A program made the translations under genes and the position numbers. From CALGYY01 sp964585485 (GTDB lineage: Bacteria; Bacteroidota; Bacteroidia; Bacteroidales; CAIWKO01), in contig CAZPDS010000001.1 in NCBI GenBank assembly GCA_964585485.1, positions 30,251-94,250 on the forward strand: a stretch of DNA of 64,000 nucleotides. Direction: 5' to 3'. A model generated the notes under the pieces. It saw nothing but the letters and a program-made list of their open reading frames with translations. It did no database searches and was not told where the DNA came from. Shown one piece after another: positions 26,816 to 36,060 of this stretch (within the stretch, counting starts at the first letter, position 1; every line of letters starts with the position of its first letter).

Positions 26816-27361
26816 TCACCAATTATCTTCCTTGATGACCTTGGGAATCATGCCCTTCTTCAGGCTGGCAATCAAATCACGCACTTCCTTATCCACCTGT
26901 TGCAAATAATAATCATCCACAGGCACATAGGCCGGGTCTGTTTTATCCAGCCATCGTTCCAGCGGAAAAGCCGAGGTTCCGGGCAGGATAAAATTCGTGA
27001 AAACATAACGATAACGGCCCTCCCGAAATTCCAGATTCAGGGTGTATTGTACCACTTCCTTCAAGGCTTCCGTGGTTTTGATACCATTTTTGTCTACACT
27101 GAATAAACGAATGCGATGCCGGATCTCAATTTTTCCGTTTTCCGGATCCCGCACCCTGGTTGCATCCGCTGCATTGGTATAGGTGGCGTTGATCCATTCC
27201 ATCGCCTGATTGTAGAGCTTTTGGGGGGTGCCTTCCTGAGTAACCACTTCTTTGTAGGTAATCTTTTGGGTGTCCTCATCAACCGGAACCTGGGCACGGC
27301 CCGCAGGAATCCATAACAAGAACATCAAAATGCTGGTCAGAATAATTCGGTTTGCCTTCAT
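26816..27361 (-). CDS. DUF4468-type exported protein
   Basis: 181 residues from ATG 27361; signal peptide ends near AGRAQV. The mature chain (ITYKEVVTQEG, LYNQAMEWINATY, then IEIRHRIRLF and VQYTLNLEFREGRYRYVFTN) matches the DUF4468 beta/alpha layout described as TBP-like. Function unknown. It follows the M23 peptidase gene by 54 bases on the same strand and ends in a strong terminator. Confidence 0.8.
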   Translation of the reverse strand: MKANRIILTSILMFLLWIPAGRAQVPVDEDTQKITYKEVVTQEGTPQKLYNQAMEWINATYTNAADATRVRDPENGKIEIRHRIRLFSVDKNGIKTTEALKEVVQYTLNLEFREGRYRYVFTNFILPGTSAFPLERWLDKTDPAYVPVDDYYLQQVDKEVRDLIASLKKGMIPKVIKEDNW

Positions 27362-27415
27362 GCTTATTATTTTTGGTGACGGGGGCGGGCCTGTCAATAA
27401 TGCTGCCAAATTTCT

Positions 27416-29131
27416 TTAGCGGATCAGAACGTAATTTTGTGTTGTCAGGTTGTTCTTTCCGTCGACAACCACCACTTTCAATTCGTTACGTCCCATCACA
27501 AAACGATCGTCAATGGTAATGAGCATCAGGTTGCTCTTCATATCGTACTCCATCGCGATCCACTTATGGTTCAGCTCGGCACGGTAAAACTTCACACCCG
27601 ACAAATCATCAGTTGCGTAGAATTTCAGGGCTTGCATGGAGTTGATGTTCTTGTGCGACGAGAAGCCAACCGATTTCACCAGCGGCGCAATGGTATCGGC
27701 CACCAGGGTGTATTCGCCGCAACGTGTAATATCGCCGGAGACGTAGCCATCTTTATATTCACCACCCACTGCAACCAGGCTGTTGGTTCCCTGCAAACGT
27801 GCCAATAAAAGTTTCGAACCGTACTTTTCACCCTGTAGGCCGGCCTTGATGGAAAGCTTAGCCTTCTTAAGCAAGGGCACAGAGGGTTTTCCAATTTTAT
27901 ACGTCATCCCATAGACCCCTTTGTACTGCTCGCTGTAAAAAACCTGATCGTCCTGCAGACTATAAGGCTCCATGTCGAGAATATAATCGGTGGTTTCAAA
28001 GTGCACCGGACGATCGTAGCGGAAAAACCGGCTGCTGTCCAACAAGGGGGTTGCCGGCAAGGTAGCGCTTAGGGGCTGACCCTTCAATACGAGGTTCAAC
28101 ACGATCTGATTCCCGGCATGGTCGCGGGCGCGAAGTACTACCGGGGTGAATTTTTCGCTTCGGAAGGTAATGATACCAAGCTCTACCAGATCAGCATAAA
28201 TGTTCAACTGATTCCCGGGACTTTTACGAAACATCAAAAAGGAAGACCGCGACGCAAGGTATTCCGGGTAATCAATCAAATCATTCACCATCCGCGTTTC
28301 ATCAAAGGCAAATGAATCGAGCACACAGGAAAACATCCGCCGTCCATCCACGGTCATATCCCATGAATAAACGCCGGCCTTGTTGCTCAGTCCGGAAACA
28401 AAATCACTAACCAGCATACCCAGCGAACAACGGCCGGTAACCTTCACGGTGTCGTTCAGTGTATAAACCGATGTTTTTTGTTTTTCGAAGCTGTACACCG
28501 CTGGAACAGATTGGCCGTTTACCAGGCTTCCCGCGCCTTCCGGGTAGATCTTCACCTTCTCAAGTACCGGCAGCAATTCGTCGGTTGCCTGAAGACCCAG
28601 GTTGAAGGGATTAAAAATCCGCTCCGTACGCGCATTGCGTAGTTCGAAATGCAGATGGGGTCCCGTGGAAGAACCGGTATTGCCGGAATATCCAACAATA
28701 TCACCCTTTTTCACCGGAAACAAGGCCGGATCGGGGAATAATTCAATTTCAAAGGTTTCCTTCTCAATCTGCTTTCGGGCTACGTAATCTTCCACCACCA
28801 CGCTGTATTCGTTCAGGTGGCCGTAAACACTCACATAACCGTTGGCATGGGTGATGTACAGAGCCCGGCCGTAACCGCCTGCACTTACCTTGATGCGCGA
28901 TACATACCCATCAGCGATGGCCAGTACGTTGGCTCCAATGCGCCCACCCGTCGAAAAATCAAGGCCGCTGTGAAGATGATCGGCCCGGGCTTCACCAAAG
29001 GTCCCGGAAACAAAAATTTTTGAATCCAGGGGGAAACGGAAATATCCTTCCGGAACATTGCGCTGAGCCGCCGATGCCAGCGGAAGCAGGAAGGAGAATA
29101 AAAGAACTGTGCGCAGGGTATTGCTTTTCAT
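27416..29131 (-). CDS. M23 family metallopeptidase (peptidoglycan endopeptidase)
   Basis: 571 residues with a signal peptide ending near ASAAQ. The LytM/M23 domain is N-terminal: HLHSGLDF (His54, Asp58) and GPHLHFEL (His159, His161) supply the zinc ligands and catalytic His. The remaining 390 residues are beta-rich, Ig-like modules with no motif I can name. It should cleave peptide cross-links in the wall or act on a secreted substrate. The domain order, enzyme first and long accessory region after, is usual in Bacteroidota. Confidence 0.93.
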   Translation of the reverse strand: MKSNTLRTVLLFSFLLPLASAAQRNVPEGYFRFPLDSKIFVSGTFGEARADHLHSGLDFSTGGRIGANVLAIADGYVSRIKVSAGGYGRALYITHANGYVSVYGHLNEYSVVVEDYVARKQIEKETFEIELFPDPALFPVKKGDIVGYSGNTGSSTGPHLHFELRNARTERIFNPFNLGLQATDELLPVLEKVKIYPEGAGSLVNGQSVPAVYSFEKQKTSVYTLNDTVKVTGRCSLGMLVSDFVSGLSNKAGVYSWDMTVDGRRMFSCVLDSFAFDETRMVNDLIDYPEYLASRSSFLMFRKSPGNQLNIYADLVELGIITFRSEKFTPVVLRARDHAGNQIVLNLVLKGQPLSATLPATPLLDSSRFFRYDRPVHFETTDYILDMEPYSLQDDQVFYSEQYKGVYGMTYKIGKPSVPLLKKAKLSIKAGLQGEKYGSKLLLARLQGTNSLVAVGGEYKDGYVSGDITRCGEYTLVADTIAPLVKSVGFSSHKNINSMQALKFYATDDLSGVKFYRAELNHKWIAMEYDMKSNLMLITIDDRFVMGRNELKVVVVDGKNNLTTQNYVLIR

Positions 29132-29174
29132 GGCAAGGGTTTTTTTTCTATACTGTATTCAATCTATAAAACGA

Positions 29175-30200
29175 CTATTTTTCAACATCACAGAATTCCT
29201 TCACCAACATAAAGGCTTCATTGAAACCTAACTCATACGATTTTTCCCAATCCTCACAGGCCCCCACCTTATCGCCCAGCTCAGCACGTGCAATACCACG
29301 CAAATCATACGCTTCAGCAAAATTGGGTTCCAGGTCGATGGCCTTATTGAAGTCCATCAAGGCATCCTTGTACTGCAACTGCAACACCTTCGCCTGACCG
29401 CGAAAAACATACGCATCGGGATTGCCCGGTGCCAGAGTGATCGCCATCGTAAATTTCTCAATGGCCCCTTTGTAATCCTTGGCCAGCAAGCGGGCGTTGC
29501 CCTGATTAATAAATTGCGAAACACGTTCATCCATAGGCTGTGCATCAGGCTGAATGGTATGAGGGGGTTCCAGGGTTTTAAGTTCGTCAGGGGTGGTCCG
29601 GCGACTATCGTACAAAGCCCGCACCTTGGCAGCGGTAATGGCGAAGTTCAAATTCGCTTGCGCTATAGGCGAAGGCAGCGAAACACCCACCACCTGGCCG
29701 TCGGCATTTAATACCGGAAAACCACTATTGCTGACGATTGCACTGGCATTGAGTTGCAGCAACTGAATACCGCCAAAATCCTTAAATGCTTCCATACTGC
29801 CCTGAACAATGCCCATCGTCCCGTTTTCGAGAGGGGAAAAAAGATAAACCTTTTCGGCCGGAACCGGTACCTTTTCGGCCAAAACCAACGGCGTTCCTTC
29901 GCTGGTGGACACTTTCAGGATAACCAGGTCATCCTCTTCATTCGCGGCAACATAACCCACTACGTCGAAAGATTTATTTCCGCTCATCACAATTTTTGCT
30001 GCGCCCATCCTGGCTTTGTTGATCACCTGGTAATTCGTAACCACCAAATCCTTGTCAATAAAAAAACCATAGCCCAAAACATCAACGTTTTTGATGGTGA
30101 CCAGAGAGGGCGTTGTCCGGGTATTGAGTGTCTGTACATCTTGTCCAAAACTGGCAAAATATACTAAAGCACTGATAAATAACACAATAACTTTTTTCAT
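29175..30200 (-). CDS. Trypsin-fold protein with degenerate catalytic triad plus TPR repeats
   Basis: 341 residues from ATG 30200; signal peptide ends near SFGQ. Residues 30-195 have the HtrA/trypsin-like fold (LGYGFFIDKDLVVTN, DLVILKV, IVSNSGFPVLN). The catalytic His is replaced by Gln58 in TNYQVI; Asp91 and Ser159 remain, and the oxyanion-loop GNSGGP reads SNSGFP. Proteolysis is therefore unlikely. Residues 215-330 hold about three TPR units (LLAKDYKGAIEKFTMAITLA, DALMDFNKAIDLEPNFAEAY, then EDWEKSYELG). A binding or scaffolding role in the periplasm is more likely. Confidence 0.85.
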   Translation of the reverse strand: MKKVIVLFISALVYFASFGQDVQTLNTRTTPSLVTIKNVDVLGYGFFIDKDLVVTNYQVINKARMGAAKIVMSGNKSFDVVGYVAANEEDDLVILKVSTSEGTPLVLAEKVPVPAEKVYLFSPLENGTMGIVQGSMEAFKDFGGIQLLQLNASAIVSNSGFPVLNADGQVVGVSLPSPIAQANLNFAITAAKVRALYDSRRTTPDELKTLEPPHTIQPDAQPMDERVSQFINQGNARLLAKDYKGAIEKFTMAITLAPGNPDAYVFRGQAKVLQLQYKDALMDFNKAIDLEPNFAEAYDLRGIARAELGDKVGACEDWEKSYELGFNEAFMLVKEFCDVEK

Positions 30201-30215
30201 GCAGATAAATTTTGT

Positions 30216-30223
30216 CAAAGATA
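30216..30223 (-). promoter_or_regulatory. Candidate -7 element for the trypsin-fold/TPR gene
   Basis: Minus-strand TATCTTTG, exact TAnnTTTG match, 15 bases before the ATG; implies an almost leaderless message. Confidence 0.45.
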
Positions 30224-30323
30224 GCAGTTTCTATTAAATTAACGTATACTTTGCAATTCCACTTTCGCTGAATTGCGGGTGAAAATACGTAAAACACACG
30301 GAGCCGAATTCGCAAAGTGTTAG

Positions 30324-30331
30324 TACCTTTG
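30324..30331 (+). promoter_or_regulatory. Candidate -7 element for rnr
   Basis: TACCTTTG, exact TAnnTTTG match, about 96 bases before the rnr ATG at 30428. The leader between them has no stem I consider significant. Confidence 0.5.
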
Positions 30332-30427
30332 CCGAAAAGCCGGCGCAACAAAAATACCGGCCAGCGTTTGCGGTTCCTTCCGCAAGGCGCCCTTTTATCA
30401 CAAGATTCACCGGAACAAACCTCCATT

Positions 30428-32590
30428 ATGGCAAAAAATAAAAAGACCAGCAGTAAGGGTAAACCGCAAGCTACCTTTGGACAAAACATTGTACACGCCC
30501 TCGAAGAAAATCCAAAGGCTGGAATGAATTACCGGCAAATAGCCGCCCGTTTGGGCATGAGCGACAAAGCCAGTCGGGAGCTTTTGCATATTTTTCTCGA
30601 AAAGTTAGTGGCCGATGGAACACTTACCGCCATGAGTCGTGGCAAGTTTAAGTTAAGCCAGCAGTACCTTGATCAGGCAGCATCGACCGGAAAAATTGTC
30701 AGTGGAACGGTAGATATGAAATCGAACGGAAATGCCTTCATCCGGATCGGGGCGGGGGAGGAAGATGTTTTTGTTCCCGCGGAACACACGGCCCACGCAT
30801 TGCACGGCGATACCGTGCAGGTAAAATTATTTCCGGGCCGCCGGGGTCAAAAAGCCGAAGGAAGGGTCATTCAAATTGTAAGCCGCGGAAAAGAAAACTA
30901 TGTTGGAATCTTGAATACCTCCAAATATTACGGAACCTTCACCGCCGACAACGCCAATATGCCGGTGGAGATACTGATTCCATCCGATAAATTTGCCGGG
31001 GCGGTTAAAGGCGATAAAGTGGTCGTGAAAATTACCGATTGGCCGGAACAATCGCCCAATCCCCAGGGTGAAGTCGTCCGTAAACTGGGAACTCCGGGCT
31101 TGCACGAAGTTGAAATGCAATCGATTATCGTGGATTACGGCTTCCCGCTTGAGTTTCCGGCGGCCGTTGAAAAAGAAGCCCGCCAACTGAAAGCGGGCAT
31201 CGATGAGGATGAAATCAACAGAAGACGCGATTTTCGTGAGGTTGTGACCCTAACCATCGACCCGGAAGATGCCAAGGATTTCGATGATGCCCTTTCGCTG
31301 CGGCAACTCCCCGGCGACTTGTGGGAAGTGGGCGTCCACATTGCCGATGTTTCACACTACGTGCGCCCCGGAACCTTACTCGATCAGGAAGCGGAAGAAC
31401 GAGCCACCTCGGTGTACCTGGTGGACCGTACCATCCCGATGCTGCCCGAAGCCTTGTCGAACCAGCTTTGCTCCCTCAACCCCACGGAAGATAAACTCTG
31501 TTTCTCGGCCGTCTTCACCATGAACGACAAAGCCGTGATTACAGACGAATGGTATGGCAAAACCGTGATCCATTCCAACCGCCGCTTTAATTACGATGAG
31601 GCACAACGTATCATCGAAACCGGAGAAGGGGATTATGCCGCGGAGATATTGACCCTGAACCGCCTTGCAACCCAACTGCGCGAAGAACGCTTTCGCAAGG
31701 GGGCCATCGCTTTCGAAACCGATGAGGTAAAATTCCGCCTCGATGAACTTGGCCGGCCCGTCTCTGCTTATGTGAAAGAATACAAGGACTCCAACAAGCT
31801 TATCGAAGATTTTATGCTGCTGGCCAACCGAAAAGTGGCCGAAACCATCCAGAAATATAAAAAAAACGATCAAAACCCGGTGTTTGTCTACCGTATTCAC
31901 GATGTTCCGAATCCTGAAAAACTCGGACAATTCAATGAATTTATCAGCAAACTCGGCTACCAAATCAAAACAAGTTCCGGCCGTGAAACCTCACGTTCCT
32001 TCAACCAACTCTTCGAATCTATCAAAGGCCGGGGAGAGGAAAACCTGATCTCCAGCCTGGCCATTCGAACCATGGCGAAAGCAATTTATTCCACCACCAA
32101 TATCGGTCACTACGGCCTGGCTTTTAAATATTATACCCATTTCACATCGCCTATACGCCGATACCCCGATTTGCTGGTGCATCGTATGCTGGAAGCTTAC
32201 CAAAACCGGAAGGCCCGTTTCGACAAAACCGAGTATGAACATCGCTGCCAGCATTGCTCCGACATGGAAAAACAGGCCACCGAAGCCGAACGTGCTTCCG
32301 TTAAATACAAGCAAGCCGAATACCTTCTCGATAAGGTCGGAAAAGAATTTGAAGGACTCATCTCCGGCGTTAGCAAGTGGGGATTGTTCGTTGAACTTGA
32401 CGAAACAAAGTGCGAAGGCCTCGTCGCCCTGCGCGACATGAACGATGATTACTATGTTTTAGATGAAGATAACTATCTTATCACCGGACAATCGCACGGG
32501 CGCCAGTTCCGCCTGGGTGACCGTATCAGGGTCAAAGTGAAAAAAATTGATATGTCGAAAAAAACCATCGACTTCGCATTGACCCGATAG
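30428..32590 (+). CDS. rnr: Ribonuclease R
   Basis: 720 residues from ATG 30428 (MAKNKKTSSKG). N-terminal Lys-rich tail and winged helix (MNYRQIAARLGMSDKASREL), two cold-shock domains, the RNB catalytic domain with TIDPEDAKDFDDAL (the metal-binding Asp residues), and a C-terminal S1 domain (FEGLISGVSKWGLFVELDE). It is a processive 3'-5' exoribonuclease able to unwind structured RNA, used in rRNA and mRNA turnover. It is convergent with the LytTR gene. Confidence 0.97.
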   Translation: MAKNKKTSSKGKPQATFGQNIVHALEENPKAGMNYRQIAARLGMSDKASRELLHIFLEKLVADGTLTAMSRGKFKLSQQYLDQAASTGKIVSGTVDMKSNGNAFIRIGAGEEDVFVPAEHTAHALHGDTVQVKLFPGRRGQKAEGRVIQIVSRGKENYVGILNTSKYYGTFTADNANMPVEILIPSDKFAGAVKGDKVVVKITDWPEQSPNPQGEVVRKLGTPGLHEVEMQSIIVDYGFPLEFPAAVEKEARQLKAGIDEDEINRRRDFREVVTLTIDPEDAKDFDDALSLRQLPGDLWEVGVHIADVSHYVRPGTLLDQEAEERATSVYLVDRTIPMLPEALSNQLCSLNPTEDKLCFSAVFTMNDKAVITDEWYGKTVIHSNRRFNYDEAQRIIETGEGDYAAEILTLNRLATQLREERFRKGAIAFETDEVKFRLDELGRPVSAYVKEYKDSNKLIEDFMLLANRKVAETIQKYKKNDQNPVFVYRIHDVPNPEKLGQFNEFISKLGYQIKTSSGRETSRSFNQLFESIKGRGEENLISSLAIRTMAKAIYSTTNIGHYGLAFKYYTHFTSPIRRYPDLLVHRMLEAYQNRKARFDKTEYEHRCQHCSDMEKQATEAERASVKYKQAEYLLDKVGKEFEGLISGVSKWGLFVELDETKCEGLVALRDMNDDYYVLDEDNYLITGQSHGRQFRLGDRIRVKVKKIDMSKKTIDFALTR

Positions 32591-32602
32591 CTGGCCACAG
32601 CC

Positions 32603-33358
32603 TTATTTCAGCACATGCAGCCGATCGTAGACATCCCGCTTATACATGCCGCCCATGGGCAGCACCGTCATTTTTTCGCCCACCAGTAACTGGGGGTATT
32701 TGATGCTAACAATTTTGTCTATCCGTACGATATACGAACGGTGAATCCGGATAAAATCCTTTACAGGTAGCACCTTAATGATTTCTTTCATGGAGGTGTG
32801 CGAAGTGAGGGTTTTCCCTCCCAGGTGAATCGCAACATAATCTTTTAAGGCCTCTACAAAGTCAATATCTTTCAACTCGATTCGTTGAATCTTATAATCC
32901 GACTTAATGAAAATATAACCGCTCTTCTCATTTCCATTTAACAACGAGAGGTAAAAATCGCGCTCCTTGCGTGCCGCAACATCAATGGAATGCTTATGCA
33001 GGGCTGTTTCCAGAGTTGCATTTACCGATTCTTCCTGGAACGGCCGCACCAGGTAACCGTAGGGCTCCGTTGTCCTGGTTCGCTCCAGCAACTGATGATC
33101 GAGCTTCTCCGCTACATAAACAACAGGCACATCATTCACTTCCCGGATCCTGGACGCCGCCATAAGCCCTTCGGCCTCATTTTCACAGCCGACTTCAATT
33201 AATACTACACCGGGATTCAGCGTTCTGATCTCCGTACACGCTTTTTCGGCCTCTGTATACACCGCCAACAACTCACAGCCCAGCGATGGCAGACGACTGC
33301 TCAGTTCGGAGGCAATCTTCGACCGGTCATCCATAATAATAATTGCACTTTTTTTCAT
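32603..33358 (-). CDS. LytTR response regulator with degenerate receiver domain
   Basis: 251 residues. Receiver domain 1-120 and LytTR DNA-binding domain about 145-250 (YIFIKSDYKIQRIELKDI, FIRIHRSYIVRIDKI). The acidic pair Asp10-Asp11 is kept, but the phospho-acceptor Asp at the end of strand 3 is Glu55 (VVLIEVG), the switch Thr is Ala83 (VVYVAEK) and the conserved Lys is Arg105 (YLVRPF). Phosphorylation in the usual way seems unlikely; Glu may mimic the active state. No histidine kinase is adjacent. Confidence 0.92.
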   Translation of the reverse strand: MKKSAIIIMDDRSKIASELSSRLPSLGCELLAVYTEAEKACTEIRTLNPGVVLIEVGCENEAEGLMAASRIREVNDVPVVYVAEKLDHQLLERTRTTEPYGYLVRPFQEESVNATLETALHKHSIDVAARKERDFYLSLLNGNEKSGYIFIKSDYKIQRIELKDIDFVEALKDYVAIHLGGKTLTSHTSMKEIIKVLPVKDFIRIHRSYIVRIDKIVSIKYPQLLVGEKMTVLPMGGMYKRDVYDRLHVLK

Positions 33359-33623
33359 AGAAGTTAGGTTTTTTGTTTTCGTAAAAGTACGGATAAAAAA
33401 AACCTGACTTTAAATGAATAGTTAATATCTAACAATTACACTTTAAAGTTTAATTCTATACAAGGTGCGCCTATCGATAAAACTAATAATTAAGATGCTG
33501 TAATAGATAATTATATCATTAAAGGACCGTAAATAGTAAGTATATTACTTCATCCGGTATTAACACCTAAACTATCACCAAATTGCTGTAATTAATTTCC
33601 CAAAACGGGAAAGAAGCCCTTCA

Positions 33624-35123
33624 TCAGGGTTCTATGGTACTGCCATCCAGCGCGGTTTCTATGCCATCACTATACGAAACCGTGAGTACTTTAAGTCCAT
33701 CGTACCCGAAATACTGCCAGTTTCCTTCACGCTTTCCGGCTATGTAGTTGCCCTTTTCTTTGATTTTACCATTGTCCCAATAATAGGTGTGTTCTCCATC
33801 GGGCAAACCTTCTACATACGTACCTTCAAAATACAACTGCTCATTATAATAATGACGCCAGGCGCCTTCTTTTTTACCGTTAACAAACGTTCCGCTGACC
33901 CGATCGTCGTTGATTTCAAATATCCAATCGCCGTCTTCTTCACCCTCCAGATACTGACCCTGAACAATGATGTTCCCGCTGTCGGACCATTCTTTTAAAT
34001 AACCATCCGGCAAACCGTTTTTTAATTGCTCTTCCTTTTTCAGATTTCCGCTTTCATAGAACCACTTCCATAATCCTTCCGGCCTACCAGCCTGGTTATA
34101 AACCCCCACCTGTTCTTTGGTTCCATCCTGATAATAGAAATCCCAGCGACCCGTACGTCTGTTGTTCACATACGAACCCTCACCCAATAATTTGCCGTTT
34201 TCGTAATACTCCTTCCAGGGTCCTTGCCGTTCGCCGTTTTCATCAATAATGCCTTCACCCACGATACGACCCGCTTTAAAGATATAGCCTTTAATCACCT
34301 CCCCCTCCTGGTTGTATTCCCGACGGGTACCTTCCGGAATATCATCCTTGTAACTGGCAATTACTTTAGGTTTCCCATTACGGTAGTAGGATTTACGAAT
34401 CTCATAGCTGGCCAACTCGGGTGCATCAAAAATTTCTACATCGTTTGCAAACTTTTTGATGTACAATAGATTTCCCTGGCTGTCATATTCCTTGTAATAA
34501 CCGTTCAGCTTACCGTAGTTGTAGGTGCATTCAGTTTTCAGACTTTCATCAGGAAAAAAAGTTTTCCACACCCCGTGCTGCTTTCCGTCGCGGTATCGGT
34601 TAATGTTTTCTGTCGAAAGCAAATACCCTTTTTTATACTCCTGAATGCTTATAACCCGCCCCTCATGATCGTATTCCCGACCGATTCCCTCTTCGCGTCC
34701 ATCGACAAAGGGAAGCTTTTTCTTAAGCTGTCCATCCGAAAAAAACCACTGCTGAAACGACTGTTTTACATCATTAACAAAGGTTTCTTCAATAATTTCT
34801 CTTTTTTGATACGTTCGGCGAATACCGTTTTTTTTGCTCTCCCGATAATTAATTTCCAGCATCAACTGCCCCGAATCACCATAAAACTTCCAGGTGCTGT
34901 CGAGTAAAAAATTCTTACGGTTGCCTTCTGTTTTCAGTAAACCGTTTTCATAATAAGTTTTCCAGTATCCGTCGGGTTGTCCGTTAACCATCGTCCCTTC
35001 ACTGGAAATACTGCCATTGGGATAATGAAAAACATTGTAACCATTCGCTACAACACTATCCTGAGCCTTTGCTAAACAAAAGGTCAGCATAAAAAACAAT
35101 CCCAAGGCCCAATATTTTTTCAT
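33624..35123 (-). CDS. Exported YwqK/MORN_2-type repeat protein
   Basis: 499 residues from ATG 35123; signal peptide ends near AKAQD. Nearly the whole mature chain is built from about 20 imperfect 22-24 residue repeats of the form G-x-W-x-x-Y-Y-x-(N/D)-G-x-L-x-x-E-G, for example YWKTYYENGLLKTEG and PWKEYYENGKLLGEG. Such repeats form an extended beta sheet and are annotated as toxin-antitoxin YwqK-like antitoxin, a label that need not reflect function here. It begins 4 bases after nadA ends, so it is co-transcribed with it, though I see no functional link. The 33359-33623 interval after it is AT-rich and empty. Confidence 0.88.
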   Translation of the reverse strand: MKKYWALGLFFMLTFCLAKAQDSVVANGYNVFHYPNGSISSEGTMVNGQPDGYWKTYYENGLLKTEGNRKNFLLDSTWKFYGDSGQLMLEINYRESKKNGIRRTYQKREIIEETFVNDVKQSFQQWFFSDGQLKKKLPFVDGREEGIGREYDHEGRVISIQEYKKGYLLSTENINRYRDGKQHGVWKTFFPDESLKTECTYNYGKLNGYYKEYDSQGNLLYIKKFANDVEIFDAPELASYEIRKSYYRNGKPKVIASYKDDIPEGTRREYNQEGEVIKGYIFKAGRIVGEGIIDENGERQGPWKEYYENGKLLGEGSYVNNRRTGRWDFYYQDGTKEQVGVYNQAGRPEGLWKWFYESGNLKKEEQLKNGLPDGYLKEWSDSGNIIVQGQYLEGEEDGDWIFEINDDRVSGTFVNGKKEGAWRHYYNEQLYFEGTYVEGLPDGEHTYYWDNGKIKEKGNYIAGKREGNWQYFGYDGLKVLTVSYSDGIETALDGSTIEP

Positions 35124-35127
35124 CCCC

Positions 35128-36060
35128 TTATTTTTTGATACGTGCCGAAATTTCAAGCATCTTTACAATAGGATTTCGGGCCTGCTTCATGACCTCCGGG
35201 TCCAGCACAATTTCCGGCTTTTCATCGCGCAAACAAAGATAGAGTTTTTCAAGCGTATTCAACTTCATGTACTCGCAATCGTTGCAGGCGCAGGTTTCAT
35301 CAGCCGGAACGAGGATAAATTCGTTGCCGGGGGCCAACTTTTTCATCTGATGCAAAATACCGGTTTCTGTAGCCACAATATACTGAGTACTATTATCCGA
35401 ACCCACAAATTCCAGCATTTTGGCCGTCGATCCTACAAAATCAGCCATTTCCAAAATCACCGCTTTACATTCCGGATGCGCAATAACTTTGGCCTTTGGA
35501 TATGCCGATTTCAATTCCATAATTTTTTCTGCTTTCAGGAGTTCATGTACCTTGCACGAACCTTTCCAAAGAAGCATATTTCGACCCGTAAGTTGATTAA
35601 TGTAATGTCCCAGATTCTGATCAGGTGCGAAAATAATTTTCTGTTCTTTCGGAAATGAATTCACAATTTCCACCGCGTTTCCTGAGGTACAAACCACATC
35701 TGATAAGGTTTTTATGTCGGCCGAACAATTAATATACGAAATCACTACATGGTCCGGGTATTGCTTTTTAAAGGCCTTGAACGCTTCGTATCCGCAGGAA
35801 TCGGCAAGGGAACATCCAGCATTTAGATCCGGTAGCAGCACTTTTTTTTCAGGATTCAAAATTTTGGCGGTTTCCGCCATAAAATGAACCCCGGCGAAAA
35901 CAATCATTGAAGCTTTGGTCTCGGCGGCTTTTCGCGCAAGCCCCAGACTATCCTCCACAAAATCCGCGATGTCTTGTATTTCGGGTATTTGATAATAGTG
36001 AGCTAATAATACCGCATTCTTTTCTATTTTTAACTTTTGAATTTTTTCCTGTAACGTCAT
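35128..36060 (-). CDS. nadA: Quinolinate synthase A
   Basis: 310 residues, full length. The [4Fe-4S] ligands are expected at Cys83 (NAGCSLADSC), the Cys of HPECKAVI and one Cys of the ETCACNDCEYM loop. LAHYYQIPEIQDIADFVGDS-type start (here VEDSLGLA) is the family signature. It condenses iminoaspartate with dihydroxyacetone phosphate to quinolinate in NAD synthesis. nadB and nadC are not in the window. Confidence 0.97.
   Translation of the reverse strand: MTLQEKIQKLKIEKNAVLLAHYYQIPEIQDIADFVEDSLGLARKAAETKASMIVFAGVHFMAETAKILNPEKKVLLPDLNAGCSLADSCGYEAFKAFKKQYPDHVVISYINCSADIKTLSDVVCTSGNAVEIVNSFPKEQKIIFAPDQNLGHYINQLTGRNMLLWKGSCKVHELLKAEKIMELKSAYPKAKVIAHPECKAVILEMADFVGSTAKMLEFVGSDNSTQYIVATETGILHQMKKLAPGNEFILVPADETCACNDCEYMKLNTLEKLYLCLRDEKPEIVLDPEVMKQARNPIVKMLEISARIKK

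Noticed and set aside
33624..35123. Toxin-antitoxin system suggested by the YwqK-type label
   Set aside because: No toxin gene is adjacent; the neighbours are nadA and an empty AT-rich gap. The repeats alone do not support an antitoxin role.
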